Positions 10,486-19,580 of a stretch of 64,000 nt of DNA are shown here, piece by piece; position 1 is the stretch's first letter; the number at the start of each line of letters is the position of its first letter. Source of the DNA: Gracilibacillus salitolerans (GTDB taxonomy: Bacteria; Bacillota; Bacilli; Bacillales; Amphibacillaceae); the NCBI RefSeq assembly GCF_009650095.1, contig NZ_CP045915.1, positions 4,154,001 to 4,218,000 on the forward strand. The letters run 5' to 3'. The position numbers and the translations under genes are program-made. The notes beneath the pieces were generated by a model. The model saw nothing but the letters and a program-made list of their open reading frames with translations, was not told the DNA's origin and ran no database searches.

Positions 10486-10499
10486 TGTAACCCGTTACA
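10486..10499 (-). promoter_or_regulatory. RbsR operator
   Basis: TGTAAC-CC-GTTACA, a six-base perfect dyad around a two-base centre, four bases downstream of the -10 box, so over the transcription start. This is the LacI-family operator form. It lacks the central CG needed for a good CcpA cre site, so RbsR is the likelier ligand. Confidence 0.75.
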
Positions 10500-10502
10500 C
10501 AC

Positions 10503-10531
10503 ACTATATTATTTAATTTATATGTTGTCAA
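10503..10531 (-). promoter_or_regulatory. SigmaA promoter of the rbs operon
   Basis: On the minus strand TTGACA (10531-10526) and TATAGT (10508-10503) are separated by exactly 17 bases, directly upstream of the operator and rbsR. Confidence 0.8.
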
Positions 10532-10630
10532 GATTTTTTCGACATTTATACTTTAACCGAAGCCGATCCATCTACTCAGACACCAAATAAGTTGGTATGG
10601 TGGATTATCTGTTATATAAATTAATGGATA

Positions 10631-11332
10631 TTAGCGTTTCCCCCCACTAAAAGTAAACTTTCCTCCATGATAGCAATAGTAATTTTCAGCTTTAAGCGTT
10701 TTAATCTTCGCCAAAGATTGTTCCGCTTGCACAACATTTAAACAAAAGTGTGGATTAGCAATGGTCAATTCATGATTCTCTCTGACAGCTGCATCACCTG
10801 TAATGACGCTGTTTAAACCTGGGAAATATAATGAAATATGCCCTGAAGTATGTCCCGGTGTTGCTATTATCCTACACTTGTTATCTAAAATCATATCACC
10901 ATCACGTACCTTTTCGTCAATTGGAACATGCTTCAAATTCTTTAATTGTTGTATAAACCATTTCCCAAATTCCATTTCTTCATGCGACATCTTATCTAGC
11001 ATCTGTTCCGCTTGCACTAACCTCTCTGACTTCACTTGACCACTAATATATTTTGTTTCCATTTCACTTGCTATAATGTTTACCCATGGATACTTTTCCT
11101 TAAAGTCAAATAAGGACCCTATATGATCATCATCATAGTGGGTAATGATTATATTCTTTAAATTATCCATTTCATTTCCACTTTTCAAAATTTCATTTTC
11201 GATCAGTGTCAGAAAATTTGGATAGCCTGTATCAACCAGAGTAAGTTCATTGTTCCATACGATTAAGCTAGGATAAATATAATTCCTTTCTCCATTAAAT
11301 TCAAATTTAATTGGTAATTCTATTATCTTCAT
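10631..11332 (-). CDS. MBL-fold metallo-hydrolase
   Basis: A 233-residue cytoplasmic protein; the ATG at 11332 follows AGGAGGAG. It carries the metal-site motif THYDDDHIG, later TPGHTSGHISLYFPG, and TGDAAV, with a C-terminal HGG. The motif reads HxDxDH and not HxHxDH, a variant common in Bacillus hydrolases of this kind. Substrate unknown; a thioester or lactone is typical for the family. It is transcribed alone, between the rbs promoter region and an AraC gene. Confidence 0.8.
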   Translation of the reverse strand: MKIIELPIKFEFNGERNYIYPSLIVWNNELTLVDTGYPNFLTLIENEILKSGNEMDNLKNIIITHYDDDHIGSLFDFKEKYPWVNIIASEMETKYISGQVKSERLVQAEQMLDKMSHEEMEFGKWFIQQLKNLKHVPIDEKVRDGDMILDNKCRIIATPGHTSGHISLYFPGLNSVITGDAAVRENHELTIANPHFCLNVVQAEQSLAKIKTLKAENYYCYHGGKFTFSGGKR

Positions 11333-11463
11333 TATTTCTCCTCCTAACACCCTAATATATAAGGTCTTTATATTATATTATTTCTTAACATATGTCGGTA
11401 GCTAAAGCAATGTGTTGACCGAATCCGGTTCATCTTCATAACTATATACATCATAATCTATCA

Positions 11464-12357
11464 TCAAACATACATTTGCCGATACTTAGTTGGTGTCATC
11501 CCCTCGTTTTCTAAGAAAAGTTTATTAAAATAGCTAGGATTTGGATAGCCAGATCTTTCGGCGATTTCTTTGACAGTTAGATTTTTTTCTTCTAACAATA
11601 GTTGTTTACTCCATTGCAAACGACATAATGTTATAAAAGCCATTGGAGTCATCTGTGTGACACGTTTAAATAACCGACAGAAATAATAAGTGCTTACGCC
11701 CGTTTCTTTCGCCCAGTATTCAAGGTCAAAGGCTTCTGGAGCTTTTTCTTGCATCTTCGGTAATAGTGATTGGATCCGCAAATCTAATTCTTGCTTGGAA
11801 TTAGATTCTCTTGGCACAGCAATGTTAGTAAAAGTGGACAAAAAAGAATATGTTAGTGTAGATAATTTTGATAATTGCAAGAAGCTATTTTCCTCTGCTT
11901 CTTGTAATAATTGCTCATGTGTTTTCTCCAATTTTGCTAGATTCGGCAATCTCCACAAGGTAAACCTACCAAACCCAATCTCTGATAAAAAGGTGTGTAA
12001 GGTGCTTCCGTAAAAATGGACCCATCTAATACTCCACGGATTCTCCGTACTACTATAATATCTTTGTTCTTGTTGTGGGAAATAAAGAAAGGCGTCCCCT
12101 TTTTGTAAAGCATATTGCTTGCCATCCATTTCTACAAAACCAGTTCCCGATAAGACAAAATGAATACTAAAATTATCTAATGAGCCTGCTTCACGATAGA
12201 CGTCATGGTCCGCTGCTAACCCAAAACAGCCAACTGATTCGGGAAGGATCATGTATTCATGTTTTTTTAATGTTGGTAATAAAGCTTGACGGTTCATTTC
12301 CTCACATCCTAAAGGACAATATTGTGTTATCTTATAGCAAAAAGATTCTATTTTCAT
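11464..12357 (-). CDS. AraC-family regulator with cupin sensor domain
   Basis: A 297-residue regulator. The N-terminal half (to about residue 175) is an AraC-type cupin (HFVLSGTGFVEMDGKQYALQKGDAFLYFPQQ). The last about 95 residues are a double HTH (TGVSTYYFCRLFKRVTQMTP, then ERSGYPNPSYFNKLF). It is divergent from the oxidoreductase/aldo-keto reductase pair, 52 bases away, so it probably controls that pair in response to a sugar. The short shared intergenic region must contain both promoters. Confidence 0.88.
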   Translation of the reverse strand: MKIESFCYKITQYCPLGCEEMNRQALLPTLKKHEYMILPESVGCFGLAADHDVYREAGSLDNFSIHFVLSGTGFVEMDGKQYALQKGDAFLYFPQQEQRYYSSTENPWSIRWVHFYGSTLHTFLSEIGFGRFTLWRLPNLAKLEKTHEQLLQEAEENSFLQLSKLSTLTYSFLSTFTNIAVPRESNSKQELDLRIQSLLPKMQEKAPEAFDLEYWAKETGVSTYYFCRLFKRVTQMTPMAFITLCRLQWSKQLLLEEKNLTVKEIAERSGYPNPSYFNKLFLENEGMTPTKYRQMYV

Positions 12358-12409
12358 ATTAATACCAATCGATTATAATAACAACAAAGTTATAGAAGGA
12401 GGTTAAAGG

Positions 12410-13411
12410 ATGACAATTAAATGGGGAGTTATTAGCACAGCGAATATCGCACAAAAAGCGGTTATTCCTGGAATAAAAGAATCAAAAACAGGTGAAGTAT
12501 ATGCCATTGCTAGTCGTAATATAGACAATGCAAAAGAAACAGCGGAGGAATTAGAAATTCCCGTTGCATATGGGAGTTATGAAGAATTATTAGCTAATCC
12601 TGATATTGATGCCGTTTACATCCCGTTACCGAATCATTTGCATAAAGAATGGTCGATTAAAGCAATGGAAGCAGGCAAGCATGTGCTCTGTGAGAAACCC
12701 GTTGCTTTAAATGCCAATGAAGCTCTAGAGATGGAAGAAGCAAGCAAAAAAGCTGGAGTTGTTTTGGCAGAAGCCTTTATGTATCGATATCATCCAAGAT
12801 ATCAGATGATTCAGGAATTAATTCAATCAGGAGAAATTGGGGAAATTCGCGGCATTCATGGAGCATTCACCTTCAACAATGCAGCAGCAAAAGAAAATGT
12901 TCGTTATAGAAAGGATTGGGGTGGCGGCTCCTTATATGATGTAGGGGTTTATCCAATAAGTGCTGCTAGAATGATCTTAAAAGAAGAACCACAGGCAGCA
13001 ACTGTTCATGCATACTTTTCGGAAGAACATGATCAAGTGGATATGATGGCATCAGGAATATTGGAATTTGAGCATGGTATTGCTCTCACCTTTGATTGTG
13101 GGATGTGGGCAGACTTCCGTAATCGACTAGAGATTTTAGGGACAGAGGGCAGAATCGAAGTTCCGTCTGCTTTTGTTGTGAATCAAAATGAACAAGATCA
13201 TTTCTATCTTCACACTAGCAAAGGAACAAAAGAGGTAGAGGTTCCCTACCTAAATCAATATGCACTACAGGCAGATGCGATTGGAGAGAGTATTCAAAAG
13301 AATGAGGCATTACCTTTTCCAGCTGAAGATGCCATTTTGAACATGAGGGTGTTAGATGCATGCCTTACTTCCGCTGAAGAAAGAAGACGTGTAGAAATTA
13401 AGGAAGGATGA
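12410..13411 (+). CDS. Gfo/Idh/MocA-family oxidoreductase
   Basis: A 333-residue NAD(P)-dependent sugar dehydrogenase-like enzyme. It has an N-terminal Rossmann start (WGVISTANIAQKAVIPGI), the conserved EKPVALN lysine motif near residue 97, and the YRYHPRY and GGGSLYDVGVYPI motifs in the C-terminal substrate domain. The ribosome site AGAAGGAGG is strong. It probably oxidises or reduces a sugar or cyclitol, working with the aldo-keto reductase whose gene overlaps its end. Exact substrate unknown. Confidence 0.88.
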   Translation: MTIKWGVISTANIAQKAVIPGIKESKTGEVYAIASRNIDNAKETAEELEIPVAYGSYEELLANPDIDAVYIPLPNHLHKEWSIKAMEAGKHVLCEKPVALNANEALEMEEASKKAGVVLAEAFMYRYHPRYQMIQELIQSGEIGEIRGIHGAFTFNNAAAKENVRYRKDWGGGSLYDVGVYPISAARMILKEEPQAATVHAYFSEEHDQVDMMASGILEFEHGIALTFDCGMWADFRNRLEILGTEGRIEVPSAFVVNQNEQDHFYLHTSKGTKEVEVPYLNQYALQADAIGESIQKNEALPFPAEDAILNMRVLDACLTSAEERRRVEIKEG

Positions 13412-13416
13412 TCAAA

Positions 13417-14346
13417 ATGAAAACCATTCAAATTAAAGGACTCGATAAGCCTATTACCACCTTAATTCAAGGGTCAGATTATTTTAAGCCAAGTGTTTAT
13501 GATAAAGTCTGTCAGGTCTTAGATCGTTATGTAGCAATTGGTGGTAATACGATTGATACGGCACATATTTATTGTGGTGGAGAAAGTGAAGTAGCTATTG
13601 GTATGTGGTTAAAAGAGCGAAATAACCGAGAAGATATTGTTATCTTGACGAAAGGAGCGCATCATGACCAAGATGGCCCACGTGTCAATCCTGAAGCAAT
13701 TAGACAAGATCTTTTAGAGAGTTTAGAAAGACTAGGAACAGATTATATTGATTTATATGCATTACACAGAGATGACCCGAACGTTCCAGTCAGTGAGATC
13801 ATTGATGCCTTAAATGAACATATTGAAGCTGGTCGAATCAAAGCAATTGGTGGATCAAACTGGACAACCGAACGAATTCAGGCAGCAAATGAGTACGCTT
13901 CTGCCAATGGTTTAGTAGGTTTTTCATTTAGTAGTCCGAACCTTAGTTTAGCAAAGGCAAATGAGCCATTCTGGAAGGGATGTGTCTCAACAGATAGTAC
14001 TGATATCAAATGGCACGAAGAAACACAATTGCCACTATTATCATGGTCTTCCCAAGCAAGAGGATTCTTTACTGGTCGATTCACTCGCCAAGACCGAAGT
14101 AATGAAGATCTTGTTCGTGTGTTTTATAGTGATGCAAACTGGGATCGACTGAATAGAGCAGAGCAATTAGCAGAGAAAAAAGGTGTAACAGCGATTCAAA
14201 TTGCTTTAGCCTATGTATTAAATCAATCCTTCCCTACCTGTGCACTAATTGGAGCGCAAAACGAACATGAGCTTGTTTCTTGTTTGGAAGGATCAAAGAT
14301 TAAACTATCTAAAGAAGAAGTTGATTGGTTGGAAAATGGGAGCTGA
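13417..14346 (+). CDS. Aldo/keto reductase
   Basis: A 309-residue protein of the AKR fold: NTIDTAHIYCGGESEVAIG carries the catalytic Asp and Tyr, then VILTKGAHH with the Lys, and IDLYALHRDDP. The ATG at 13417 is preferred because AAGGAAGG lies nine bases before it, whereas the in-frame ATG at 13408 sits against that ribosome site. It follows the Gfo/Idh/MocA gene directly and ends before a terminator, so the two form a small operon. NADPH-linked reduction of a sugar-derived carbonyl is likely. Confidence 0.87.
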   Translation: MKTIQIKGLDKPITTLIQGSDYFKPSVYDKVCQVLDRYVAIGGNTIDTAHIYCGGESEVAIGMWLKERNNREDIVILTKGAHHDQDGPRVNPEAIRQDLLESLERLGTDYIDLYALHRDDPNVPVSEIIDALNEHIEAGRIKAIGGSNWTTERIQAANEYASANGLVGFSFSSPNLSLAKANEPFWKGCVSTDSTDIKWHEETQLPLLSWSSQARGFFTGRFTRQDRSNEDLVRVFYSDANWDRLNRAEQLAEKKGVTAIQIALAYVLNQSFPTCALIGAQNEHELVSCLEGSKIKLSKEEVDWLENGS

Positions 14347-14378
14347 CATATCTGGTTTCTCAGGACGTGAGCCCAAAC

Positions 14379-14408
14379 AAAAACCACGAGGGCAATTCTC
14401 GTGGTTTT
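14379..14408 (+). terminator. Terminator of the oxidoreductase/AKR operon
   Basis: AAAACCACGAG pairs with CTCGTGGTTTT across a 7-base loop, 33 bases past the reductase stop. The arms give an A-tract on one side and a T-tract on the other. Confidence 0.88.
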
Positions 14409-14557
14409 ACTTCAAATAATATTTTATTTCATCAATTGTTTTAAATTCCTCTATTTTGATCAATGATCGTTTCTAATCTCTTTATTTCTTGTCTATACCT
14501 CTTTTTCTTCACATCTTCTAGAATATGAAATTGATTAAACTTATTTCAAAGCAACAT

Positions 14558-15238
14558 TTATAACCACCCCCCTCTCTTCTCTCCCCTTTCTAATTCCATA
14601 TCTATTGCTTCTTTATAAGACATAACAGACTTTACGTAATAAATATCCCCATAACATGCCTCTAGCTCCTCTGCTTCTGCTCGAAGACAGGAATAGATCG
14701 ATTCATCCTTCCCAGCTTCTTCATACATTTTCTGTGAATAAGCAATGGCTGTATCCTCAGAGTATTCACCTTTCAATTCTCGTACATATTCAATAAATCC
14801 AGGGCCAAAATTATATGATTGAATCGCTAATTTCAGATCTCCATCTGCGCGTTCCATGGCATGCGCAAAAAAAGCAACTCCTTGTTCAATGGAAATTTCT
14901 GGATCATCAATACATCCTCTTTCACCACATAGACTTTCCGATGACTGCATTGGATCTTTGCCTCGACCCCCGGATTCCTGCATCATCATCGCTAAGATGG
15001 TATTTACATGCTCTTCCATTCCATGTTGCTTTGCATATTTCTCTACTAATTGCTTGTATTCCCATATTTCTTCACTTAATGCAGGTAAATGCTCTTTATT
15101 AATCCCTTGTTCCAGTGATTGATTTGCTAATTGGCTGCCCACCCAGGAGATAATAAACAATACCGACACCAAAATAAAGCCAACCAAAAAAAGCTGCTTC
15201 ACTGCTCCTTTCCACTTCTTCCATTGCCTTTGATTCAT
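14558..15238 (-). CDS. Membrane-anchored lysozyme-like protein
   Basis: A 226-residue protein with a basic N-terminus, one membrane segment at about residues 13-32 and an extracellular lysozyme-like domain. Family motifs of the CwlT/Lysozyme_like group are visible: ILAMMMQESGGRG with the catalytic Glu (about residue 88), DPMQSSE, SIEQGVAFFAHAM and AIQSYNFGPGFIEYV. It has no NlpC/P60 partner domain, unlike CwlT of conjugative elements, and no conjugation genes lie nearby. Muramidase activity in wall remodelling is inferred. AGGAGTAAGG precedes the start. Confidence 0.85.
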   Translation of the reverse strand: MNQRQWKKWKGAVKQLFLVGFILVSVLFIISWVGSQLANQSLEQGINKEHLPALSEEIWEYKQLVEKYAKQHGMEEHVNTILAMMMQESGGRGKDPMQSSESLCGERGCIDDPEISIEQGVAFFAHAMERADGDLKLAIQSYNFGPGFIEYVRELKGEYSEDTAIAYSQKMYEEAGKDESIYSCLRAEAEELEACYGDIYYVKSVMSYKEAIDMELERGEKRGGWL

Positions 15239-15303
15239 CTACCTTACTCCTTTAATCACTTATTTAACAGTCCTAAACCCCCACTAATGGAAGTCTCACT
15301 ATA

Positions 15304-16233
15304 TTATACAAAAATACCTAACCATATTGCGATAGCAAGAGCAAGGCAAAGCAGCCGCTTCTCAACTGCTGTTAATTCCTCTACATTCTCTCCATTTACT
15401 TTTAAGACGATCCAGATTGCATAAACCAGGATAATTCCAACACCTATTGCAGCAACCGGACGCGTACAAGCAATCCAGATGAATAGCAATCCTATAATCA
15501 TAAAGTAAAGTAAAACAGGAAATTTGGCTCCTTTAGTTCCCATACGTTCTACTGCCCATACAACAGACGTTCGTTTCATTGGTTTTGCTTTTTGGTCTGC
15601 ATGTCTGTCAGGAATATGATGAAACATGACCCATGCCATGCACCAAACGGCATTAACGAGCGCATTTTGCCATGCCCAACCTGGAATAAATTCTAGCATT
15701 ATCCATGGCAAGGCAATGCCTACCGCAAGCATGGTAGGAAATAAGCTGAACCATTCTCCTATAAAAGGAATATAAGCAAATTGAAACGGCTTCAAAGAAT
15801 ACGATACTGCACCCCATATACCAACTAAGGTCAAAATAGCAAATTCTAGATAACCGAATACAACAAAAAGAAATGCCATTAAAATTAAGAAAACACTCAT
15901 CAATGTGCCAAGCTGCTTTAACATGGTTACCGTCATTGTATTCGTTTGGATCACTTTACTTCCACCAGAAAGTATGCCTGGACTATATTGATCTGTTCCC
16001 GATTGATGGTCCGCTATATCATTTAACACATGCGTTAATACACCATGAATCAAAATAGCACCTACCAAAAGGACAGAGGTAGTTCCCAATAAGGTTAACC
16101 ACGAAATTTGATAATAGAAAATCAATGGCAGGAGCGTAGATAGAATCGTTGCTACACTGGAGAATACAACGGCAACTAGACGTAATAACATACCAATTCC
16201 TTTTAGACTAAATGCTGATTGAGCCGGAATCAT
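15304..16233 (-). CDS. UbiA-family prenyltransferase-like membrane protein
   Basis: About 309 residues with roughly nine membrane segments. The two aspartate-rich metal/diphosphate motifs of the UbiA superfamily are visible: NDIADHQSGTD near residue 76 and DRHADQKA near residue 210. The ATG at 16233 is chosen because AAAGGATG stands in front at suitable spacing; the upstream ATG abuts that site. MenA-like (dihydroxynaphthoate) prenyl transfer is the closest known role, but no menaquinone genes are adjacent, so the acceptor is uncertain. Confidence 0.7.
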   Translation of the reverse strand: MIPAQSAFSLKGIGMLLRLVAVVFSSVATILSTLLPLIFYYQISWLTLLGTTSVLLVGAILIHGVLTHVLNDIADHQSGTDQYSPGILSGGSKVIQTNTMTVTMLKQLGTLMSVFLILMAFLFVVFGYLEFAILTLVGIWGAVSYSLKPFQFAYIPFIGEWFSLFPTMLAVGIALPWIMLEFIPGWAWQNALVNAVWCMAWVMFHHIPDRHADQKAKPMKRTSVVWAVERMGTKGAKFPVLLYFMIIGLLFIWIACTRPVAAIGVGIILVYAIWIVLKVNGENVEELTAVEKRLLCLALAIAIWLGIFV

Positions 16234-16352
16234 AGCAAACATCCTTTTTATTTTTAATTATGTTAAAGGCAAAATGGACCATAACTCTTCTTGCTTATCA
16301 AAAAATAGGTGACAAATAGGAGGTTGAAATGATCTAAAGTAGAACTCAAACA

Positions 16353-16631
16353 ATGGAACACGTGAAAGATGAGCAACAATTTTTAACTAACGTCTTTCAA
16401 TTATTTAAACCAAATGGAACGTTGATACTATCAACACCGTTTGGAGAAGGTGGAGGTAAGCTAAGTGGGTCACCTTTACATGTACACCAACTAACACCTC
16501 ATGAATTTTCCGAATTGTTCTATAATTATTCAAAAGCAGAATTTTATTACCAAAAAGGACCACTAATCGAACCAATTTCTAATTCATCGCAAAAACATCA
16601 TCCAATAGGTATTGTAGTCGCCAAGAAATAA
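16353..16631 (+). pseudogene. C-terminal scrap of a class I SAM methyltransferase
   Basis: Ninety-two codons match only the last third of a Methyltransf_11/23 type enzyme: EHVKDEQQFL followed by LFKPNGTLILSTPFGEG. The SAM-binding N-terminus is missing, and an in-frame TAA lies just upstream of the ATG. No clear ribosome site precedes it. It is most simply a truncated remnant; expression is doubtful. Confidence 0.6.
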
Positions 16632-16674
16632 ATAAGAGCAATCTAATATGTCAGTACTAAGAAGAGGTTATTCT

Positions 16675-16800
16675 ATGATCAAATCAAAATTTTTTCTCAC
16701 TATCTTTTTTATTAATATATTTTTGCTACTTCTGCTTTTAATTTTCCCAAAGAAAATTAAAAGCGAGGAAGCGATTTCTTACTTGGTTTGGATTATGTAA
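16675..16800 (+). CDS. Small hydrophobic protein, 41 residues
   Basis: An ATG after AGAAGAGG opens 41 codons with one strong membrane segment (FFLTIFFINIFLLLLLLIF) followed by a basic anchor (PKKIK). No family recognised. It lies 43 bases after the methyltransferase scrap, so it may itself be the start of a broken gene and not a functional small protein. Confidence 0.3.
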   Translation: MIKSKFFLTIFFINIFLLLLLLIFPKKIKSEEAISYLVWIM

Positions 16801-16907
16801 TGTTACTCGAATCGGTAAAAATCACTAAGAAAAACTTTTAAAAATACATTAGTTGGAATATGATATGCTGTTTATAATTAATAGTTGGTTTAGGAAGGAT
16901 GTTACCA

Positions 16908-17432
16908 TTGTTAGGTCAAAACAAAAGTAATATTATTTACCTCATTTCAGGTCCAATCGGGGTTGGAAAATCAACCACTTCAAAAAATATCGCTCAAATT
17001 ATTGAAAATTGTGTTCTTATTGAAGGGGACAATATATTACATATGTTTGATTGTGATTCAGAAACATCATGGGAGGATCGTTTAAGCCTAACATGGGAGA
17101 ATATCCTTACTTTAACAAAGAATTTTATTCAACATGATTTCAATGTCGTCATTGACTTTGTAGTAGAAGATGAACTTGAGTGGTTTTGTAAACAAATAAC
17201 CGATTTACAGGTGATACTAAAATATATCGTATTAAGAGCAGATAAAGAAAAACTAATCGAACGTATACATGCGAGGGGAGACAATGATTCATTAGATCGC
17301 TCTCTATTTTTGTTAAACAAACTGGAATCAAGTCCCTCAAATAAACCATTTCTTTATGATACTACTCTGAAACATACAGCAGAAATAGTAGATGAAATCA
17401 TTAATGACAATGGTTTTATTATTAAAATGTAA
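16908..17432 (+). CDS. P-loop nucleotide kinase-like protein
   Basis: About 174 residues. The P-loop GPIGVGKST is at the N-terminus, followed by LIEGDNILHMF, a hydrophobic strand ending VVIDFVVED, and a lid-like arginine region (ERIHARGDNDSLDRSL). This resembles AAA_18/AAA_33 small-molecule kinases. A TTG at 16908 is preferred: TAGGAAGG lies nine bases before it, while the ATG at 16899 directly abuts that site. Substrate unknown. It is transcribed alone. Confidence 0.65.
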   Translation: MLGQNKSNIIYLISGPIGVGKSTTSKNIAQIIENCVLIEGDNILHMFDCDSETSWEDRLSLTWENILTLTKNFIQHDFNVVIDFVVEDELEWFCKQITDLQVILKYIVLRADKEKLIERIHARGDNDSLDRSLFLLNKLESSPSNKPFLYDTTLKHTAEIVDEIINDNGFIIKM

Positions 17433-17611
17433 CCATGAAAAAGATTGAAGTTTTTGTTTCTTTTGTATAGTTTTAAGGAAACCTAATACAAAATACTGAA
17501 ACCTAGATACACTTAGGTTATCTAAGATCACGATATAAACATTGCTTCTTATTCAGGGCAGGTTTATTGAATATGGAGTAGATATTAATAGTATTTCTGA
17601 AAAAGGTAGCC

Positions 17612-18166
17612 CTATAAATCACTTGAATTATTATATTTTAATTTAACTTTATCTATTACTGTCTTAGAAATTACAGCAATTAAGACCAGACTTATAAAAG
17701 ACCAATTGGCATTCCAACTTTTTTCAAGGTAGATATCTACGGTTTTCATCATGGGAAGAGCAACGTAAGATATAAAAGCGGAAACTAAGGCTAAAGCAAT
17801 CAAATATGATTTCCACTTCTTAAATCTGTCGTATAGTAAGGTAAGTCCAATTGGAATGATAAAGAGATTAGCAGGTAACATTGTTGGGATAATCGGCTCG
17901 AGTTGCATTCGATAATCATACCAGTCCATTGCTGTTGCAACATCATCTAAGTTTTTATTTAATATGTAGATGATTCCGAGGTATGCAATGGAGGAGAGAA
18001 GTCTCTCTTTCTTGATAAATAAAAAGAATAGTACCAACATTATGATGCAGGCAACAAGTAGTACCCACCATTGCCAGGTGAATAATGTGTAAGTGGTCCA
18101 TAACTCTATTCTTAAGTCAGTTACTTGGTTTGTAAGTTTATCGATTTTCTTACCTAGTTCCTCCAT
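17612..18166 (-). CDS. CBO0543-like integral membrane protein
   Basis: A 184-residue protein whose ATG at 18166 follows GGGAGGAAT. A short charged N-terminus (EELGKKIDKLTNQVTDLR) with heptad character precedes about five membrane segments and the family-like middle part NKNLDDVATAMDWYDYRMQLEPIIP. This pattern resembles the CBO0543 family of Bacilli and Clostridia, of unknown function. No obvious operon partner. Confidence 0.55.
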   Translation of the reverse strand: MEELGKKIDKLTNQVTDLRIELWTTYTLFTWQWWVLLVACIIMLVLFFLFIKKERLLSSIAYLGIIYILNKNLDDVATAMDWYDYRMQLEPIIPTMLPANLFIIPIGLTLLYDRFKKWKSYLIALALVSAFISYVALPMMKTVDIYLEKSWNANWSFISLVLIAVISKTVIDKVKLKYNNSSDL

Positions 18167-18299
18167 TTTTATTCCTCCCATATTTTAATTTGCAATTACT
18201 TTTCCCTCATAATAGATTTCTATTCAAATTACTAAAAGCCAACAATAGATCATTATTTTGATGATTAAAATAACAGTTATGTCATGGTTCGTTCACTAC

Positions 18300-18341
18300 A
18301 AAAAAAAAAACGCCCAAATAGATTGAACGTTTGGTTAGGCG
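18300..18341 (-). terminator. Terminator of the GAF-GGDEF gene
   Basis: On the minus strand a GC-containing imperfect stem (CGCC...CCAAA pairing with TTTGGGCG) is followed by a run of ten or more T. It begins about 24 bases past the stop. Confidence 0.6.
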
Positions 18342-18364
18342 GATGGATCTCGGCGAATTGAATT

Positions 18365-19273
18365 TTAACACGTTTCAAAAATAAAAGTTTTTTTTCCATT
18401 CCTTTTCGCTTCATACATCGCAGTGTCTGCCTCTTTTAATGCTATTTGAATATTTGTCACATTTTCTTCATCGATCATACTTATTCCGATACTGGCAGAA
18501 ATCGAAACAGCGACAGGGTAATTGTTCCATTCCGATAAAGCATGAATAATGTCAGTCGCAATAGCTGCCAGCGGTTTCTTATTTTCCTCCGTTATCACAA
18601 TGGCAAACTCATCCCCGCCAATTCGAGCTAATGTATCATTACTTCCGATTTGCAGATTAATTCGACTTGCAGCTTCTTTTAACACCAAGTCGCCCACATC
18701 ATGACCATATGTATCATTCACTTCTTTAAAATTATCCAAGTCAAGTAACATGATCGCTTTTTTATTTTTGATATCCGGGAAATTTTCATACAAATAATGT
18801 CTATTGTGCAAGTTTGTTAAACTATCAATACTTGCTAATTTCTCAAGCTCTAGTACATATGAAAAAAGACGAGAGAATTTTTCAAGAATCTCTTCATCCT
18901 CTTCTGTAAAAGATACTGCTTCTGAACCTATTACACAGAGAGTACCAAACATTTTTCCATCTTTATAAAAAACAGGGACACCCATATAAGCCCCTACATT
19001 TGCTTGAGCCGTAATAGCCAAGCCTTTGGTAACAGGGTGTTTACTTGTGTCGTTAATGATTAATGGTTCTTGTTCACCAAGATAGATAAGCTGACAAAAG
19101 GATTCTTTAAGATCCATAGTAAGGTTACTAAACTCTTCTACTTCTCTACCATCTTCTCCTAACATCTTTACGATCGAAAATGTTTCGTCTGTTGTTTTAC
19201 CTAGAAATAGTCTTTTATCATCAAATGATTGATTGACTAATTCAAGCAGATCCTGAACTACCCTGTGTTCCAA
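18365..19273 (-). CDS. GAF-GGDEF diguanylate cyclase
   Basis: A 302-residue cytoplasmic protein. It has an N-terminal GAF domain (about residues 20-150, with GAYMGVPVFYKDGKMFGTLC) and a C-terminal GGDEF domain (about 155-302) with an intact active site ARIGGDEFAIV. The inhibitory I-site arginine expected before the active site is replaced (GSND in place of RxxD), so product feedback through that site is unlikely. The start is TTG after GCAGGTGA. It would make cyclic di-GMP in response to a ligand of the GAF domain. It stands alone with its own terminator. Confidence 0.87.
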   Translation of the reverse strand: MEHRVVQDLLELVNQSFDDKRLFLGKTTDETFSIVKMLGEDGREVEEFSNLTMDLKESFCQLIYLGEQEPLIINDTSKHPVTKGLAITAQANVGAYMGVPVFYKDGKMFGTLCVIGSEAVSFTEEDEEILEKFSRLFSYVLELEKLASIDSLTNLHNRHYLYENFPDIKNKKAIMLLDLDNFKEVNDTYGHDVGDLVLKEAASRINLQIGSNDTLARIGGDEFAIVITEENKKPLAAIATDIIHALSEWNNYPVAVSISASIGISMIDEENVTNIQIALKEADTAMYEAKRNGKKTFIFETC

Positions 19274-19550
19274 TTAAATCACCTGCTTCCATCCATTTTG
19301 TTTCATCTTGTATAATTATTATAACAAATTAACAAAAAGGAAACAGGAATTCTTCAATCCATATATATGGAAGATACGAAAGTTTTATATCAGGTGTGGT
19401 CATCTAGTTCGTTATTTCCTTAAAATCTAAAAAAAATCACTTCTATTTTACTTAAAGACTTTTTCCTGGATATAATCAATAGATTCTGTTTGATTATTGC
19501 TTCAAAATGCTCTCTTAAATGCATAACACCAATTTGGTTTCCATTAGTGA
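19274..19550. other. Intergenic stretch, no gene seen
   Basis: AT-rich DNA between the GAF-GGDEF gene start and the terminator of the DUF3169 gene. It should hold the GAF-GGDEF promoter. No ORF with a ribosome site and no striking repeat was found. Confidence 0.5.
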
Positions 19551-19577
19551 CAAAATGCTGCCTTCCATTGGCAGCAT
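19551..19577 (-). terminator. Terminator of the XRE/DUF3169 operon
   Basis: ATGCTGCC and GGCAGCAT form an eight-base stem with a 7-base loop, followed on the minus strand by TTTTG. It starts three bases after the DUF3169 stop. Confidence 0.85.
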
Positions 19578-19580
19578 CAC

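Noticed and set aside
10486..10499. CcpA cre site before rbsR
   Set aside because: The site is a near-perfect dyad with CC/GG centre and lacks the central CG; an RbsR operator explains it better.
14558..15238. CwlT-like protein as a sign of an integrated conjugative element
   Set aside because: No relaxase, coupling protein, integrase or NlpC/P60 domain is nearby.
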